Shown piece by piece: positions 26,099 through 35,661 of a stretch of DNA of 64,000 nt. The position numbers and the translations under genes are program-made. How positions within the stretch are numbered: position 1 is the first letter of the stretch; each line of letters opens with the position of its first letter. The notes below the pieces were generated by a model that was not told the origin of the DNA, ran no database searches, and saw nothing but the letters and a program-made list of their open reading frames with translations. The stretch is from CALCNS01 sp964425745 (GTDB lineage: Bacteria; Bacillota; JAAYKD01): assembly GCA_964425745.1 (NCBI GenBank), contig CAYRNW010000004.1, forward strand, positions 62,001 to 126,000, written 5' to 3'.

Positions 26099-27550
26099 TT
26101 AGATTTTCTCGTCTATAGGCTTTTTCTCCGGATCTAACTCGTTATACAAGCGACGATATGCATCAATGAATCGTCCCTCAGAAAAGTAGCGAATCATGCG
26201 CTCGCGCCCTGCTTTACCGTATTGCTTTTGCAAATCCGGCGTTGTGATAATCTTAATGATATGTTCGGCAATTTGCTCGTAGTCCATGATTGGTACCAAT
26301 AGACCTGCCGGTCCTAAATCATCCCCTTGTTTGCCTAAGAACAGCTCTTTACAACTGCCGACATTGGTCGAAACACAAGCAACGCCTGCCGCCATTGCTT
26401 CCATGAGTGCTAACGGTTGCCCCTCGCTAATCGAGGTCAAGACCATGACATCCATTCGTCCCACATACTCTTTGACATTGACCCGACCGGTAAATTGTAA
26501 ATCGCCAATCCCCAGCTCTTTCCACAAAGCAATACACTCCTGATAATACTCCGGGGCCTCGTCGGTAGGACCGATTAAATAAAAATAAGCATTGGGAACG
26601 CGTCGTTTCACAATATCGAAAGCATACAACATGGTTTTGATGTCTTTGATTGGAGTCACCCGAATCACAGCTCCGACATTAAGTCTTCCTGCTTCTTCGG
26701 CTGTTTTGCCGGGTAAATTGCTAAACCCTTCTACATTGACCCCATTGGAGATGACTTCGCAGTATAAAGGATCGGCACCCAATTCAATTTGGATGCGACG
26801 GTTGGTCTCAAACAAGGCTACAATACGATCGGCTGCCCGATATGCTCCTACGGAAAGGCTTTTGAAATAGTCAATCCAGAGCCGTTTGAAGCTTTTTTGC
26901 ACCCAAGCCGCTACAATGATCTCTTCCTCTCGCTCCCTCGAATAGATTCCATGTTCTGTGATCAGCAGACTTCCTCCATATAAATGTTTTCCCATCGCTC
27001 CGGCAATCCCTGCATAGCCCGTGGACACCGTTTGATACAAATCGGCTTTGGGAGGTGGATTATTTAAAATGTGAAACAAAGTCATATACATAGACCGCAT
27101 AGTCCAGACAAAGTCTACGAACCGTGTATCCCCGTATTGCTTGTTATACACCTCTTTGACAATATCATAGAAATCACTCCCTAAGAGAAAATTGCGTATG
27201 ACCCGGTCTCCACGCTGAAAGAAGTCGAAAATCATATTCCATTGATCCAGATTCGAAAGCATTAATCGGCGAATCTCATCGATCTCCCATTTGGCTGTCA
27301 CGGTTGGCTTAGGAATTAAGCCTGCATTTTTTTCGCTCTTCAAGCTAATATCATTTAAAAATACTTCTTGGGCTCCTGTAACATTAGCCGGTAAGGTATA
27401 TAAGAACTGTCCTTGTTTTTCCGAATCCGGCATGATTGTATACAAAACGTATTCATGCTCCGGAAAGTTCCGAATCAATTGTTGTACCCAGGAGGACACC
27501 CCACCAACGATGTACGGATAACAGCCCTCCGCAATAAGGCATATTTTCAT
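26099..27550 (-). CDS. pelF: Pel glycosyltransferase PelF
   Basis: A 483-residue GT4-type glycosyltransferase with the PelF N terminus 'MKICLIAEGCYPYIVGGVSSW', 'LLITEHGIYSREREEEI' (~200), 'VGAVIRVTPIKDIKTML' (~295) and the donor-site block 'VLTSISEGQPLALMEAMAAGVACVSTNVGSC' (~375-405, read in parts). In Pseudomonas PelF is cytoplasmic and uses UDP-sugars to polymerise Pel. Length matches the family. It is 17 bp after the PelA-like gene. Confidence 0.93.
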   Translation of the reverse strand: MKICLIAEGCYPYIVGGVSSWVQQLIRNFPEHEYVLYTIMPDSEKQGQFLYTLPANVTGAQEVFLNDISLKSEKNAGLIPKPTVTAKWEIDEIRRLMLSNLDQWNMIFDFFQRGDRVIRNFLLGSDFYDIVKEVYNKQYGDTRFVDFVWTMRSMYMTLFHILNNPPPKADLYQTVSTGYAGIAGAMGKHLYGGSLLITEHGIYSREREEEIIVAAWVQKSFKRLWIDYFKSLSVGAYRAADRIVALFETNRRIQIELGADPLYCEVISNGVNVEGFSNLPGKTAEEAGRLNVGAVIRVTPIKDIKTMLYAFDIVKRRVPNAYFYLIGPTDEAPEYYQECIALWKELGIGDLQFTGRVNVKEYVGRMDVMVLTSISEGQPLALMEAMAAGVACVSTNVGSCKELFLGKQGDDLGPAGLLVPIMDYEQIAEHIIKIITTPDLQKQYGKAGRERMIRYFSEGRFIDAYRRLYNELDPEKKPIDEKI

Positions 27551-27567
27551 AGGGAGCCCTCCTTTCT

Positions 27568-29367
27568 CTATTTTTGTAGAATGACTTCTTCACTCTGAAG
27601 GGTTATCACATAATAATTGCCGGTGTATTTTTCAACGGTATAGCCTTCCCCCGGCAGAATCGGCCATTCGCTTCTCAGCACAAACTGCATTCCTAAATAT
27701 CCCTTAGCTACCTTAATCGCAATACTATCGGCCGTTTCAGAATAAGAAAACTCCGCATTTTGACTTTGCTCTGTAATCATTGCAGCTTGGCGAATCGTCG
27801 TATGCTCTACACCCGGGTAGCTTTGGATTAATTCGGTGGTGGCAATGAACTCCTCGGTCCATTGGGGAAATGTCATCCGACTGTTTTCCAATACCTGATT
27901 GACATTCAGTGTCATGGAAGCCATGCCTTGCGCTAATAATGTATTACGAACCGTCCAGCGCATTCCGTCAAAACACGAGACCAGGGTATAATAGTAGAGA
28001 TTTTCTATAACCGGATCTCTCTCCATGTCTCGAATCAACTGATCCGGGTACAAACGGCGACAGGTCAGAGCTAGGACGGAAAGATTGGGATCTAATTCCG
28101 GTAATTTTGCTAAAACTTCCGGTGCAATTCTCCCTTGCGGGGGCATATAAGTCGTAATAGTATATTTCGGGAAAATCCGTTCCAGCGGACTTTTGGCTGC
28201 TTGCAACGATTCCTCGATACTAGCAAAGGAAGACCAAGGGATAAACCAGCCCATCTCTTGCAGTTGACCCTCTAGACCGAAGGGTCTCATACTAAAGCCA
28301 TGAAAGGCAATCTCTCCGCCGTTTTGCAAAACTTCTGCTGCATAGAGTTTAAAATCATTGATTGGAAATTGGTTCGACTGAAAATCGGTATCGGTATTCT
28401 CGTCATACGATAACACATAGGATAACACCGGTTTGACGTGAAAGTCTCGCATCAATCGGGTTATCAGCGGCCAGATCCGGCTTTGCATCATTTTATCGTA
28501 ACTTAATTTTTCAGTCTCCATCATCGCTGAATCCTCCACCTGATAAGGCGAAGCAAACTCCTCTAACAACAGTGTTGCTGTTCCGGAAATCGGATACAGA
28601 AACGAAGCGAGGTTCTTCTGTTTTAAAGTACGATACAACACTTCCATGATCAGACCACGACTTTGATACGAGCTGAGAAAGTCACAATTGCTGATGTATA
28701 ACATACCTTTTTCAAGATTTCGAGACCAAAACAAGGGGTTCTCATCTTCATCGTGGAGATAAACCAAACAGTCTGGACGCAATCGCACCTGATACCGCAA
28801 GGGGATCGGTGCTTCAAAGCTGTAAACCTCCCCTTTCGGTCCTATGAGACCTTCGGCATCGATCAACTGGTTACATGAAATTTTGGTGGCTTTCTCAATG
28901 AGACCAAAGCTTGTAGATATTGAAATGTACGAATCTGAGTTTTCCGGCACAATTGGGAAATAAGCCGTGGCGCCTTCTTCCACACAATTGAAAACCTCCT
29001 GCAGTAATGGGGCTCGGTCATAGCGTGCTAGAAGGATGATAATCAAGGGGTATTCGCTCAAAGAGACCTCTTCTTCCACCGAAATCAGGTCGTATTGCAA
29101 TTTCGTTTTCTTTAACAACGACTGGAAGTTTTCTAAAACGTAATCTCGATCTGCGGCCAAAGGATCATACAGCAAAGCGATTTTATCGAGTTTATGTGTG
29201 TTCTCAACACTTACACCCGAACCCATGGCTTGAAAAACCGGGTACTCCGGTGCCAGGTAACGTTCGTTGTTATAAAAAATATCCATTTTGGAAATTTGCA
29301 GGGCAATGATTACGATAAGAAACAACCCCAGCATTAACAAGGTTTTTTGAGAACTGTTTTCTTTCAT
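27568..29367 (-). CDS. PelA-like protein with a DUF2194/deacetylase-type domain
   Basis: A 599-residue protein with one N-terminal membrane helix (~9-27) and an extracytoplasmic remainder. Residues ~60-250 look like a Rossmann-like glutamine-amidotransferase-type domain; ~255-520 hold polysaccharide-deacetylase-like blocks ('RLMRDFHVKPVLSYVLSY', 'GGEIAFHGFSM', 'TYMPPQGRIAPEV'). This corresponds to the deacetylase part of PelA (DUF2194 in Gram-positive clusters). The hydrolase domain of Pseudomonas PelA is not seen. The start overlaps the PelE-like stop by 4 bp. Whether the active-site metal ligands are complete needs a structure-based alignment. Confidence 0.78.
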   Translation of the reverse strand: MKENSSQKTLLMLGLFLIVIIALQISKMDIFYNNERYLAPEYPVFQAMGSGVSVENTHKLDKIALLYDPLAADRDYVLENFQSLLKKTKLQYDLISVEEEVSLSEYPLIIILLARYDRAPLLQEVFNCVEEGATAYFPIVPENSDSYISISTSFGLIEKATKISCNQLIDAEGLIGPKGEVYSFEAPIPLRYQVRLRPDCLVYLHDEDENPLFWSRNLEKGMLYISNCDFLSSYQSRGLIMEVLYRTLKQKNLASFLYPISGTATLLLEEFASPYQVEDSAMMETEKLSYDKMMQSRIWPLITRLMRDFHVKPVLSYVLSYDENTDTDFQSNQFPINDFKLYAAEVLQNGGEIAFHGFSMRPFGLEGQLQEMGWFIPWSSFASIEESLQAAKSPLERIFPKYTITTYMPPQGRIAPEVLAKLPELDPNLSVLALTCRRLYPDQLIRDMERDPVIENLYYYTLVSCFDGMRWTVRNTLLAQGMASMTLNVNQVLENSRMTFPQWTEEFIATTELIQSYPGVEHTTIRQAAMITEQSQNAEFSYSETADSIAIKVAKGYLGMQFVLRSEWPILPGEGYTVEKYTGNYYVITLQSEEVILQK

Positions 29368-30293
29368 ACTTTCGCCCCCTCCTTGCGCCCGATTTGGGGA
29401 TCGATGAAATAGCGAAAGGACGCCAATCTCTCTGGAGATAATTGAACTCGACTGGTGCGAATGCGTTGAATAATCTGCTGAAACAATTCTCGCTCTCCAA
29501 GAATGTAATAAAGCTCCAAAGCCGCAAAATAAACGATTTCGTGATCAAACGCAGTAAGACAATCTGCCATAAAGGCCTTCGCTTCTTGAGCTCTTCCCAA
29601 ATCTTGCAAGTAAAGCGCAGTATCTTTATAGAAAGCCATATCCATACCCTCTGCTACACTGATTCTGTCTTCAAAAAGCTTCAAAATTAGATCACAAAAT
29701 TGGCGCTGATATTTGCGACGGTTTGCCGGATCTAAAATACCACTTTCAATGTAGTCGTGTAGGGTCTTTGCATAAGAGAGTTTATTTTGTAAAACGCTCT
29801 CATCCTCCTGTACCAGTTTACTCAGTTCAATCACGGAGTTGTCGAACTTTCGTTTGATTTCCGTAAGAGCGGAAGAAGCATAATGGGAAACTTCGGTATC
29901 GGGATCGGACAACGCTTTTTTTAGTTCTTTGACATATTGCAAAGAGTCGCTGCTGAAAATTCTCATAACAGCATCTCGGCGAGTTGCTACATCTTCGAAA
30001 AGCAAAATATCGGTTAAGGACGCTGTATGCAGGTCACGTTGCCGATCTGCCTGAAACAAGGGGGGACCCTCTTCTTTCGAAAACTCTTTATACTGTTCAA
30101 CAGCTGCCTGATTTTCTTGTGTTTTTCTCTGCATGAGCCAAACGAAGAAGCCACCGATCAAAGGTAAAAAGAAGGCGATGAACCAATTCATCAAGAAAAA
30201 TCGTTGCTTTCTCGTAATCATAATCACCAACAGAACTACGATGAGTACAACATAATAGAGGAGCAAAACCCATTGAAACGCCATTTCCAGCAT
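29364..30293 (-). CDS. PelE-like membrane protein
   Basis: A 309-residue protein with two N-terminal helices (~5-27, ~33-52) and a cytoplasmic helical-repeat region ('DAVMRIF', 'SDPDTEVSHYASSALTEIKRKFDNSV', 'YLQDLGRAQEAKAFMADCL') that looks like HEAT/TPR repeats. PelE in Pseudomonas has the same plan and links PelD to the rest of the complex. Located between the PelD fusion and the PelA-like gene, 23 bp after the former. RBS AGGAGGA precedes the ATG. Sequence similarity alone would be weak; synteny carries much of the assignment. Confidence 0.75.
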   Translation of the reverse strand: MLEMAFQWVLLLYYVVLIVVLLVIMITRKQRFFLMNWFIAFFLPLIGGFFVWLMQRKTQENQAAVEQYKEFSKEEGPPLFQADRQRDLHTASLTDILLFEDVATRRDAVMRIFSSDSLQYVKELKKALSDPDTEVSHYASSALTEIKRKFDNSVIELSKLVQEDESVLQNKLSYAKTLHDYIESGILDPANRRKYQRQFCDLILKLFEDRISVAEGMDMAFYKDTALYLQDLGRAQEAKAFMADCLTAFDHEIVYFAALELYYILGERELFQQIIQRIRTSRVQLSPERLASFRYFIDPQIGRKEGAKV

Positions 30294-30316
30294 GGTGTGT
30301 TCCTCCTAACTCCTCT

Positions 30317-32446
30317 TTACTTGTCTAAAATCTGCGACTCAATTCCGGCTTTTTGTAAACGCTCCACAACAATGGTGGCTTCGCTGGGAGAGGTTGTCAA
30401 CAAGAGCGCTCCAACTCCACCCGTACTAAGCCGTCCAATTTCATCGGTGTCTCGTAGGAAGCGCCGAGTCTTAGCTGCAGTTTCTACCATCTCTTGATCA
30501 GTTGCCAGGATTTGCAATACGGTATATTCAATACCACTATTCTCCCAGCCCTTTTTTGCGAAGCTAATGACCTTCTGAAAATTCTCTGCTTTCATGATAT
30601 CGCTCGAACCCTCAAAAGTATATTGATCCATTAAGGTTTCATATATGTGAGCGTTCCTGTAAGCATCATCCAACAAATCTTTGGTGATATGTAAAACGTT
30701 CATGTAATAGAGCGTTAATTTATCGAACGCCATATTCTCTATCATCACCAAGACCGTGACATGATTGTTAACCGATATGGGGAGAATCACCGAGGGCATA
30801 TCCGGATTCAAATATTGGTTTGTATAGAACCGGTTGTTTTGAACAATATCAAGAAGCACAGAATTTTCGGTGATGTTATACGATTTGTGGAATTTGGCGG
30901 GCTGCTCGCCGATGTAGAGTAGCCGGCGCATAAAATTACTGCCAGGCTGTCGTACAAAGAGTGAGATGTTGGGTTCGTCGGTGAGATCACGAATGGAGGT
31001 TAGCGTTCCCCAGAAAATGTCCTGTTGTGAGAGCGAGTTTAGGCTTTTAATCGAAGCATATAATTTCCCTAACCCGGATTCATACTTCAAAATTCGAGTT
31101 TCTTGCTCCATTTTAATCTGTCCTAAGTCACTATTGATTTGGCGCATAATCTCCAATTCTTTACTCAAATCCTCGATTTGTAATTGCCTCTCGTGAATCG
31201 CAAAATTCTTCCGTTCCAATACATAGCCAATGCTCATCGCAATCACTAGTGCTTGTACCATCTGCAACAAGACATTGACATTGGAAAAAGTTGCAACAAT
31301 ACTATAGCCGTCCAAAAGTGAATTGATCACGTAATAGCCACTGACTAAAATAGCGGAAAAAATTCCTTGATTGATGCCAAAAACAATGGAAATGAAGATC
31401 AGGTAGATTGTGAGGTACTGAGTAATGAAGGTATCGGAGTATCCGGTTTGCCAATACGTAAGATACGCCAATGCCGAAAACAAGGCAAGGTTTTCAATCG
31501 TTCGCCAAAATCCTGTATGGGAAGCTCTTTCTCGCTTCACAATTGCTTTTTTAACCCGTCTCGAGTCTTGATGCCACTGTACCGTTGATTCAATCATGAC
31601 AGCAACATTTCGCCGCAAAACCAGACCCAATTCCATGGCGGCTTTGAGTCCATAATGAGTTGGTTCTTCTCCGCTTTTATTTCTGCCTATGAGGACTTTG
31701 CTAGGCCGAGCAAAAATCAACCCTTTGCTGTGCAGCTCTCGATATATCTCATTGGCCAACTCTTCCCCCGAAATCGGATTTGCGGGAACGATGTTGTATA
31801 CGCCCTCGATACTGTCATTCAAACTACGAACAATGGCTTCTACAGCATCTCCGGCTGCAACCAAATAGTGAAATCCATGAAGTCCCACTTGAATTTTGCC
31901 TTCTTGCAGGGCTTGCTCCACCATCTCAAATGCGACCGTCGTCGAATCCAACGTTTCATACTCTCCGGTAACCATGGGGAGCCGCAAAAAGATATTGAAA
32001 AATCGATCCTTGGGTCTGAAGCTCAAAAATGCCTGCTCACACAAGACATGCGTTCTGGCATCAATACTTAAAGGCGCTACCTCATCGGTTTCGGCTTTCA
32101 ATCCTTCACCATAAACAGAAACATTTGAAAGATAAATTATTTTCGCAGTTTCATGTAAAACCGAAAGTTCTGCAAGTGCTGTGACTTCAGTAACTTTTTT
32201 TATAGAATCCTCGATGGTCAGTACTTCTTTGCAATCGGCATACAGAATAACCTCAGGCTTTTCCGCAGCGAAAATATCTTTCAAGCTCCTGAGGTCACTG
32301 CTCACATATTTAGAATGCGGCACGTTGGCCGAGTGCTCCGGCTGCTTGTTTTGATAAACACCTACCACTCGGTAATGATCACGGTAGAAACGGATAATGC
32401 TATGGATCCCTAAAAAACGCTCGGCTCCAATGACCATAATTTTCAT
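30317..32446 (-). CDS. NAD-dependent epimerase fused to a PelD-like c-di-GMP receptor
   Basis: A 709-residue fusion. Residues 1-290 are an extended SDR/NDP-sugar epimerase ('MKIMVIGAERFLGIHSI', 'IYLSNVSVYGEG', 'VYNIVPANPISGEEL'). Residues ~325-420 hold about four membrane helices, ~440-470 a coiled coil, then a GAF domain (~475-610) and a degenerate GGDEF domain. In the last, 'RDTDEIGRLSTGGVG' has RxxD five residues before the lost GG[DE]EF, matching the I-site used by PelD to bind c-di-GMP. The epimerase may supply GalNAc/Glc-type precursors. The YxxxK pair of active SDRs is not obvious (SVYGEGLKAE), so activity is uncertain. ATGA overlap with the EAL gene. Confidence 0.85.
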   Translation of the reverse strand: MKIMVIGAERFLGIHSIIRFYRDHYRVVGVYQNKQPEHSANVPHSKYVSSDLRSLKDIFAAEKPEVILYADCKEVLTIEDSIKKVTEVTALAELSVLHETAKIIYLSNVSVYGEGLKAETDEVAPLSIDARTHVLCEQAFLSFRPKDRFFNIFLRLPMVTGEYETLDSTTVAFEMVEQALQEGKIQVGLHGFHYLVAAGDAVEAIVRSLNDSIEGVYNIVPANPISGEELANEIYRELHSKGLIFARPSKVLIGRNKSGEEPTHYGLKAAMELGLVLRRNVAVMIESTVQWHQDSRRVKKAIVKRERASHTGFWRTIENLALFSALAYLTYWQTGYSDTFITQYLTIYLIFISIVFGINQGIFSAILVSGYYVINSLLDGYSIVATFSNVNVLLQMVQALVIAMSIGYVLERKNFAIHERQLQIEDLSKELEIMRQINSDLGQIKMEQETRILKYESGLGKLYASIKSLNSLSQQDIFWGTLTSIRDLTDEPNISLFVRQPGSNFMRRLLYIGEQPAKFHKSYNITENSVLLDIVQNNRFYTNQYLNPDMPSVILPISVNNHVTVLVMIENMAFDKLTLYYMNVLHITKDLLDDAYRNAHIYETLMDQYTFEGSSDIMKAENFQKVISFAKKGWENSGIEYTVLQILATDQEMVETAAKTRRFLRDTDEIGRLSTGGVGALLLTTSPSEATIVVERLQKAGIESQILDK

Positions 32447-34608
32447 GGCTGCTCACCTGCCTGCCTCTGCACATTCAGCGTGTCCAAACTCTGGGGCATT
32501 GCTAAATGGTAGCCCTGACCCAAGGAAATGCCAATCTGATACAAACTCTGCACCTGTTCTTCTGTTTCAATCCCTTCTGCTACACAGAGGATGTTTAAAT
32601 TCTCGCAATAATCGCGAATGCTCTTGATCATATAAAAAGACTTTTCATCGTTGAGAATATTTGACATCAGCTCAATGGGTATTTTAAGCCCGTCAAATTT
32701 TACTTGAGCCAACATGATATTATTGGAAAATCCGGTTCCATAATCATCGGCAATGATTTTGATTCCAGAACTCTTCAATTGCTCCGCTTTCACCATAACT
32801 TCTTCGGGCTTATTATAAATATGCTCAGTCAACTCAATGTACAATTGTTTTCCTTGACGAGCCAAGACATTGGCCAACGCTTTCATTTCATCGAGGATCG
32901 GCGTGTTGCCTAAAATATTCACCGAAATATCGGTCGGAATTTCTCCGTTCAGCGCCAATGCATGGATTTTTTTGAAGATCATGCGGTCCAATTCCACATC
33001 CAGCCCGGCAACCACACAGTCTCCGATAAACTCACCGGTATTCGAATAGACTTCATTATGGACGCGGAGTAGCGCTTCTAAGAAAAGTATTTCTTTAGAA
33101 GCAATCTTCAAGATCGGTTGAAAGACGAGTGAAAAATCTCCGCGACTTATGATCCCCGGTAAATAACGCAACCTCAACAAGCGCTGATTATACTGCTCGT
33201 ATTGCGAAGGAACAAACAAATAGACATCACTGTTTTCCTGATTATCGGTCCGATATTTGCAAAAATTGAGCTTTTTGAGAACTTCGTCAACATCACTGAG
33301 CGTTTGCACCCGTAAACTTTCCGTATACAAGGCCCCGATTTTTGCTTTCATAGCAAATTGCTTCTCTTGTACGACATAGACATCACTAAAAACTTCTACC
33401 AAACGACGTAATGCTTTATGTTCTTGGCCCTCTTTGGGATTTTCTTGTAGGGTAAACAAGAGTTCTCCGGTTTTGACGGAATAAATTTGTGCTTGTGGAA
33501 ATTCTTTTCGCAACACATTGGCAATTGTTTTAAAACAAGCCAACTCAAACTCGGTTTCATAAACCGTGCTTTTCTGAAAATCCAAATTCAAGCGCAATGA
33601 AGCAAAGAGCATGAACTCCGTGGAGGCTTTACAGTAGTCTAGAATGCCTTCTTTCATTACTGGATAGCCGGGAAATCCGGTCACATAATCGCGTGCTTTC
33701 GCCCGATATAGCACCTCGGTACGAGAAGTTTGCTTGGTAATGTCACGAATCACCCCTAAGTAGCCCCCCAGCAATCTGGGATACGCAAAATATTCTATAA
33801 AAATCTCCTGGCCGGTTGCCGGTGTGCTAAAAAGAGTCCGCTCCACTTTTCGATTCGTAACCCGAACATGGGCTTCCGTAGAATCTCCAAGCAACTGTTG
33901 AAACTCCTCTAACGGCATGATCAACCGCGGGAGCTCCAAATCTTCGGCACATTTCCGGGAAAAATGCACTTGCTTTTTCTGTTCGTTCACCCAAAAAACG
34001 TAGAGGTTATCATATTTGGTAAGCAACTCCAGAAAATATCGGCTAAGATAAACGGACCCAAGCAGGTTCTGGGGAAAAAATGCTGCTATGGTTAAAGTTA
34101 AAATCAGGCCTAATGTGGCCACAAAAACTGCCAGGGTCAAAAGTACTTCGGCATCGTAGCGACCCAAATACCCATTGATATGAATTTCAGAAAAAACCAC
34201 CGGTACAACGCTAAAAAGCAGGAGACCTGCCATGATTTCCTTTTTCAATTTGCTGAATAAGAAGCCAGCAGCGACGGCGAGTAAGGCCACGGCATACCAC
34301 AGGGAAAACGGAGAAAAGTAAACGCTGAGTAGATAAAGCGGAGCAAAGCTAATCAAGCTTCGCCAAGAAAATTTAAGTGTGAGAAAAAATAACAGCAGGA
34401 ATTTTAGATTCAAAACTGCTTGATCCTGCACGTAAAAGACGTGCGAGTTGAGCAAAAAACAAGCTCCACCCAAAAAGAAGCCAACAATCCAATCGCGGCT
34501 GCTAGGCGAGTAATCAAAATAGTTATGGATCATTGTAGCAAGAACAAAAAGTGCGACAAAAATCCCAAATCCGGAAAGAATGTAACCCATTAGATCAATT
34601 ATTGGCAT
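32443..34608 (-). CDS. Membrane PAS-GGDEF(degenerate)-EAL c-di-GMP phosphodiesterase
   Basis: A 721-residue protein: seven or so hydrophobic segments (~5-190), a PAS-like domain (~200-300), a GGDEF domain without the signature loop ('YSVKTGELLFTLQ'), and an EAL domain (~470-715). The EAL domain keeps 'FLEALLR', 'IELTEH', 'ADDYGTGFSNN', 'AEGIETEEQ' and 'GQGYHLAMP', so it should hydrolyse c-di-GMP. First gene of the Pel operon: it may lower local c-di-GMP near the PelD receptor, giving negative feedback. The RxxD-bearing partner immediately follows. Confidence 0.88.
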   Translation of the reverse strand: MPIIDLMGYILSGFGIFVALFVLATMIHNYFDYSPSSRDWIVGFFLGGACFLLNSHVFYVQDQAVLNLKFLLLFFLTLKFSWRSLISFAPLYLLSVYFSPFSLWYAVALLAVAAGFLFSKLKKEIMAGLLLFSVVPVVFSEIHINGYLGRYDAEVLLTLAVFVATLGLILTLTIAAFFPQNLLGSVYLSRYFLELLTKYDNLYVFWVNEQKKQVHFSRKCAEDLELPRLIMPLEEFQQLLGDSTEAHVRVTNRKVERTLFSTPATGQEIFIEYFAYPRLLGGYLGVIRDITKQTSRTEVLYRAKARDYVTGFPGYPVMKEGILDYCKASTEFMLFASLRLNLDFQKSTVYETEFELACFKTIANVLRKEFPQAQIYSVKTGELLFTLQENPKEGQEHKALRRLVEVFSDVYVVQEKQFAMKAKIGALYTESLRVQTLSDVDEVLKKLNFCKYRTDNQENSDVYLFVPSQYEQYNQRLLRLRYLPGIISRGDFSLVFQPILKIASKEILFLEALLRVHNEVYSNTGEFIGDCVVAGLDVELDRMIFKKIHALALNGEIPTDISVNILGNTPILDEMKALANVLARQGKQLYIELTEHIYNKPEEVMVKAEQLKSSGIKIIADDYGTGFSNNIMLAQVKFDGLKIPIELMSNILNDEKSFYMIKSIRDYCENLNILCVAEGIETEEQVQSLYQIGISLGQGYHLAMPQSLDTLNVQRQAGEQP

Positions 34609-34676
34609 GATGTCCTCCTCCCTGCACTGGTAGGGGATGTTTGTTGGTTTCTCTATGATTCTGTTATTCCTATTCT

Positions 34677-34704
34677 ACTATAGTTTCTCCAAACATACAA
34701 TCAA
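34677..34704 (-). promoter_or_regulatory. Possible promoter of the Pel operon
   Basis: On the - strand TTGATT (34704-34699), 16-bp spacer, TATAGT (34682-34677), 68 bp before the first start codon. Moderate match only. Confidence 0.4.
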
Positions 34705-34738
34705 AGACCTGCAAAACTCCGTTTTAAATTTCCTCACC

Positions 34739-34767
34739 TTGACGAGAACGCCACTTCGCGTTACAAT
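34739..34767 (+). promoter_or_regulatory. Promoter of the Pr6Pr-like gene
   Basis: TTGACG (34739-34744), 17-bp spacer, TACAAT (34762-34767), 47 bp before the start. The 206-bp divergent region also holds the Pel operon promoter. Confidence 0.7.
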
Positions 34768-34814
34768 TATTCTGTAGAATTTGCTTCTAATTTACAGAAA
34801 GAAGGAAGTACACG

Positions 34815-35570
34815 ATGCATGAATTACGTAGAAAATTCCATGTCACGGCTTTAATTCCTTTCGGCGTTGCTGCATCTTGTTGTCTGGGAATTTTGACACA
34901 CAGCACGATGCAAAACGGGGATTTCATGGCGGCTATTTTCAAAGCCTTTACCATTCAAAGCAACATCTGGGCTGGCAGTATTGCCCTCCTTGGTTTGGGT
35001 TTTTCTTGGTTTAGCAAGAACAAATCCGGACCTGCATGGCTGGAACCCATTCGTTTTATGTTTACCACCTCAATCACGCTGACCTGGCTGGTATTTGCGA
35101 TTCTTTTGACACCAACCATGAGCTTGAGTTACCTGCTTTCGCAGTCGAATTTCTATTTGCATAGCTTAACCCCCATTTTGAGCGTGATCGATTACATCCG
35201 TCAACCTAACGATAGGGTTCCCTTCAAAAACCTTTGGACCGTCATGATCATGCCGATTTTATATAGTCTCTACTTCTTTGTGGAATACGCCTATACCGGA
35301 GAAATGCCGGTGCGCTATTTCTTTATGGACTATCGAAAACACGGCTGGTTCGGTATCAGTCGCAAGGGCTTGGGCGTTGTTTATTGGATGATCCTTTTAC
35401 TGACTACGCTAGTCGGTATTGGCCGTAGCTTGTTGGCCTTGCGCGAATGGGGTAAAAAAGATCCTCTGAAAACCTCACTATGGACAGCTGGCATCATGCT
35501 CTTGATTTCTGCGGTCATGGTCTTGGTTCGCTCAAGAATGCCCTCCACAGAAAAGGACTCTTCTAATTAG
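34815..35570 (+). CDS. Pr6Pr-like integral membrane protein
   Basis: A 251-residue protein with six to seven membrane helices. 'FTIQSNIWAG', 'TSITLTWLVFAILLTP', 'HSLTPILSVIDYI', and the polar loop 'YRKHGWFGISRKG' resemble the Pr6Pr/FAR-17a-like family of unknown-function membrane proteins. Divergent from the Pel operon with its own promoter and terminator, so it is a single-gene unit. RBS AGAAGGAAG precedes the ATG. Confidence 0.6.
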   Translation: MHELRRKFHVTALIPFGVAASCCLGILTHSTMQNGDFMAAIFKAFTIQSNIWAGSIALLGLGFSWFSKNKSGPAWLEPIRFMFTTSITLTWLVFAILLTPTMSLSYLLSQSNFYLHSLTPILSVIDYIRQPNDRVPFKNLWTVMIMPILYSLYFFVEYAYTGEMPVRYFFMDYRKHGWFGISRKGLGVVYWMILLLTTLVGIGRSLLALREWGKKDPLKTSLWTAGIMLLISAVMVLVRSRMPSTEKDSSN

Positions 35571-35586
35571 GAAGGGTCTTTTTTTA
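35554..35586 (+). terminator. Intrinsic terminator overlapping the end of the Pr6Pr-like gene
   Basis: Stem GGACTCTTC with GAAGGGTCT (two G-U pairs), loop TAATTAG containing the stop codon, then a T-run. Confidence 0.65.
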
Positions 35587-35661
35587 GAAAGGATTTTTCG
35601 TTTTTGTTGCGAATCTTACTGGAAGAACATTACACACAGAGAAAAAGAGGAGGAAATCAAT

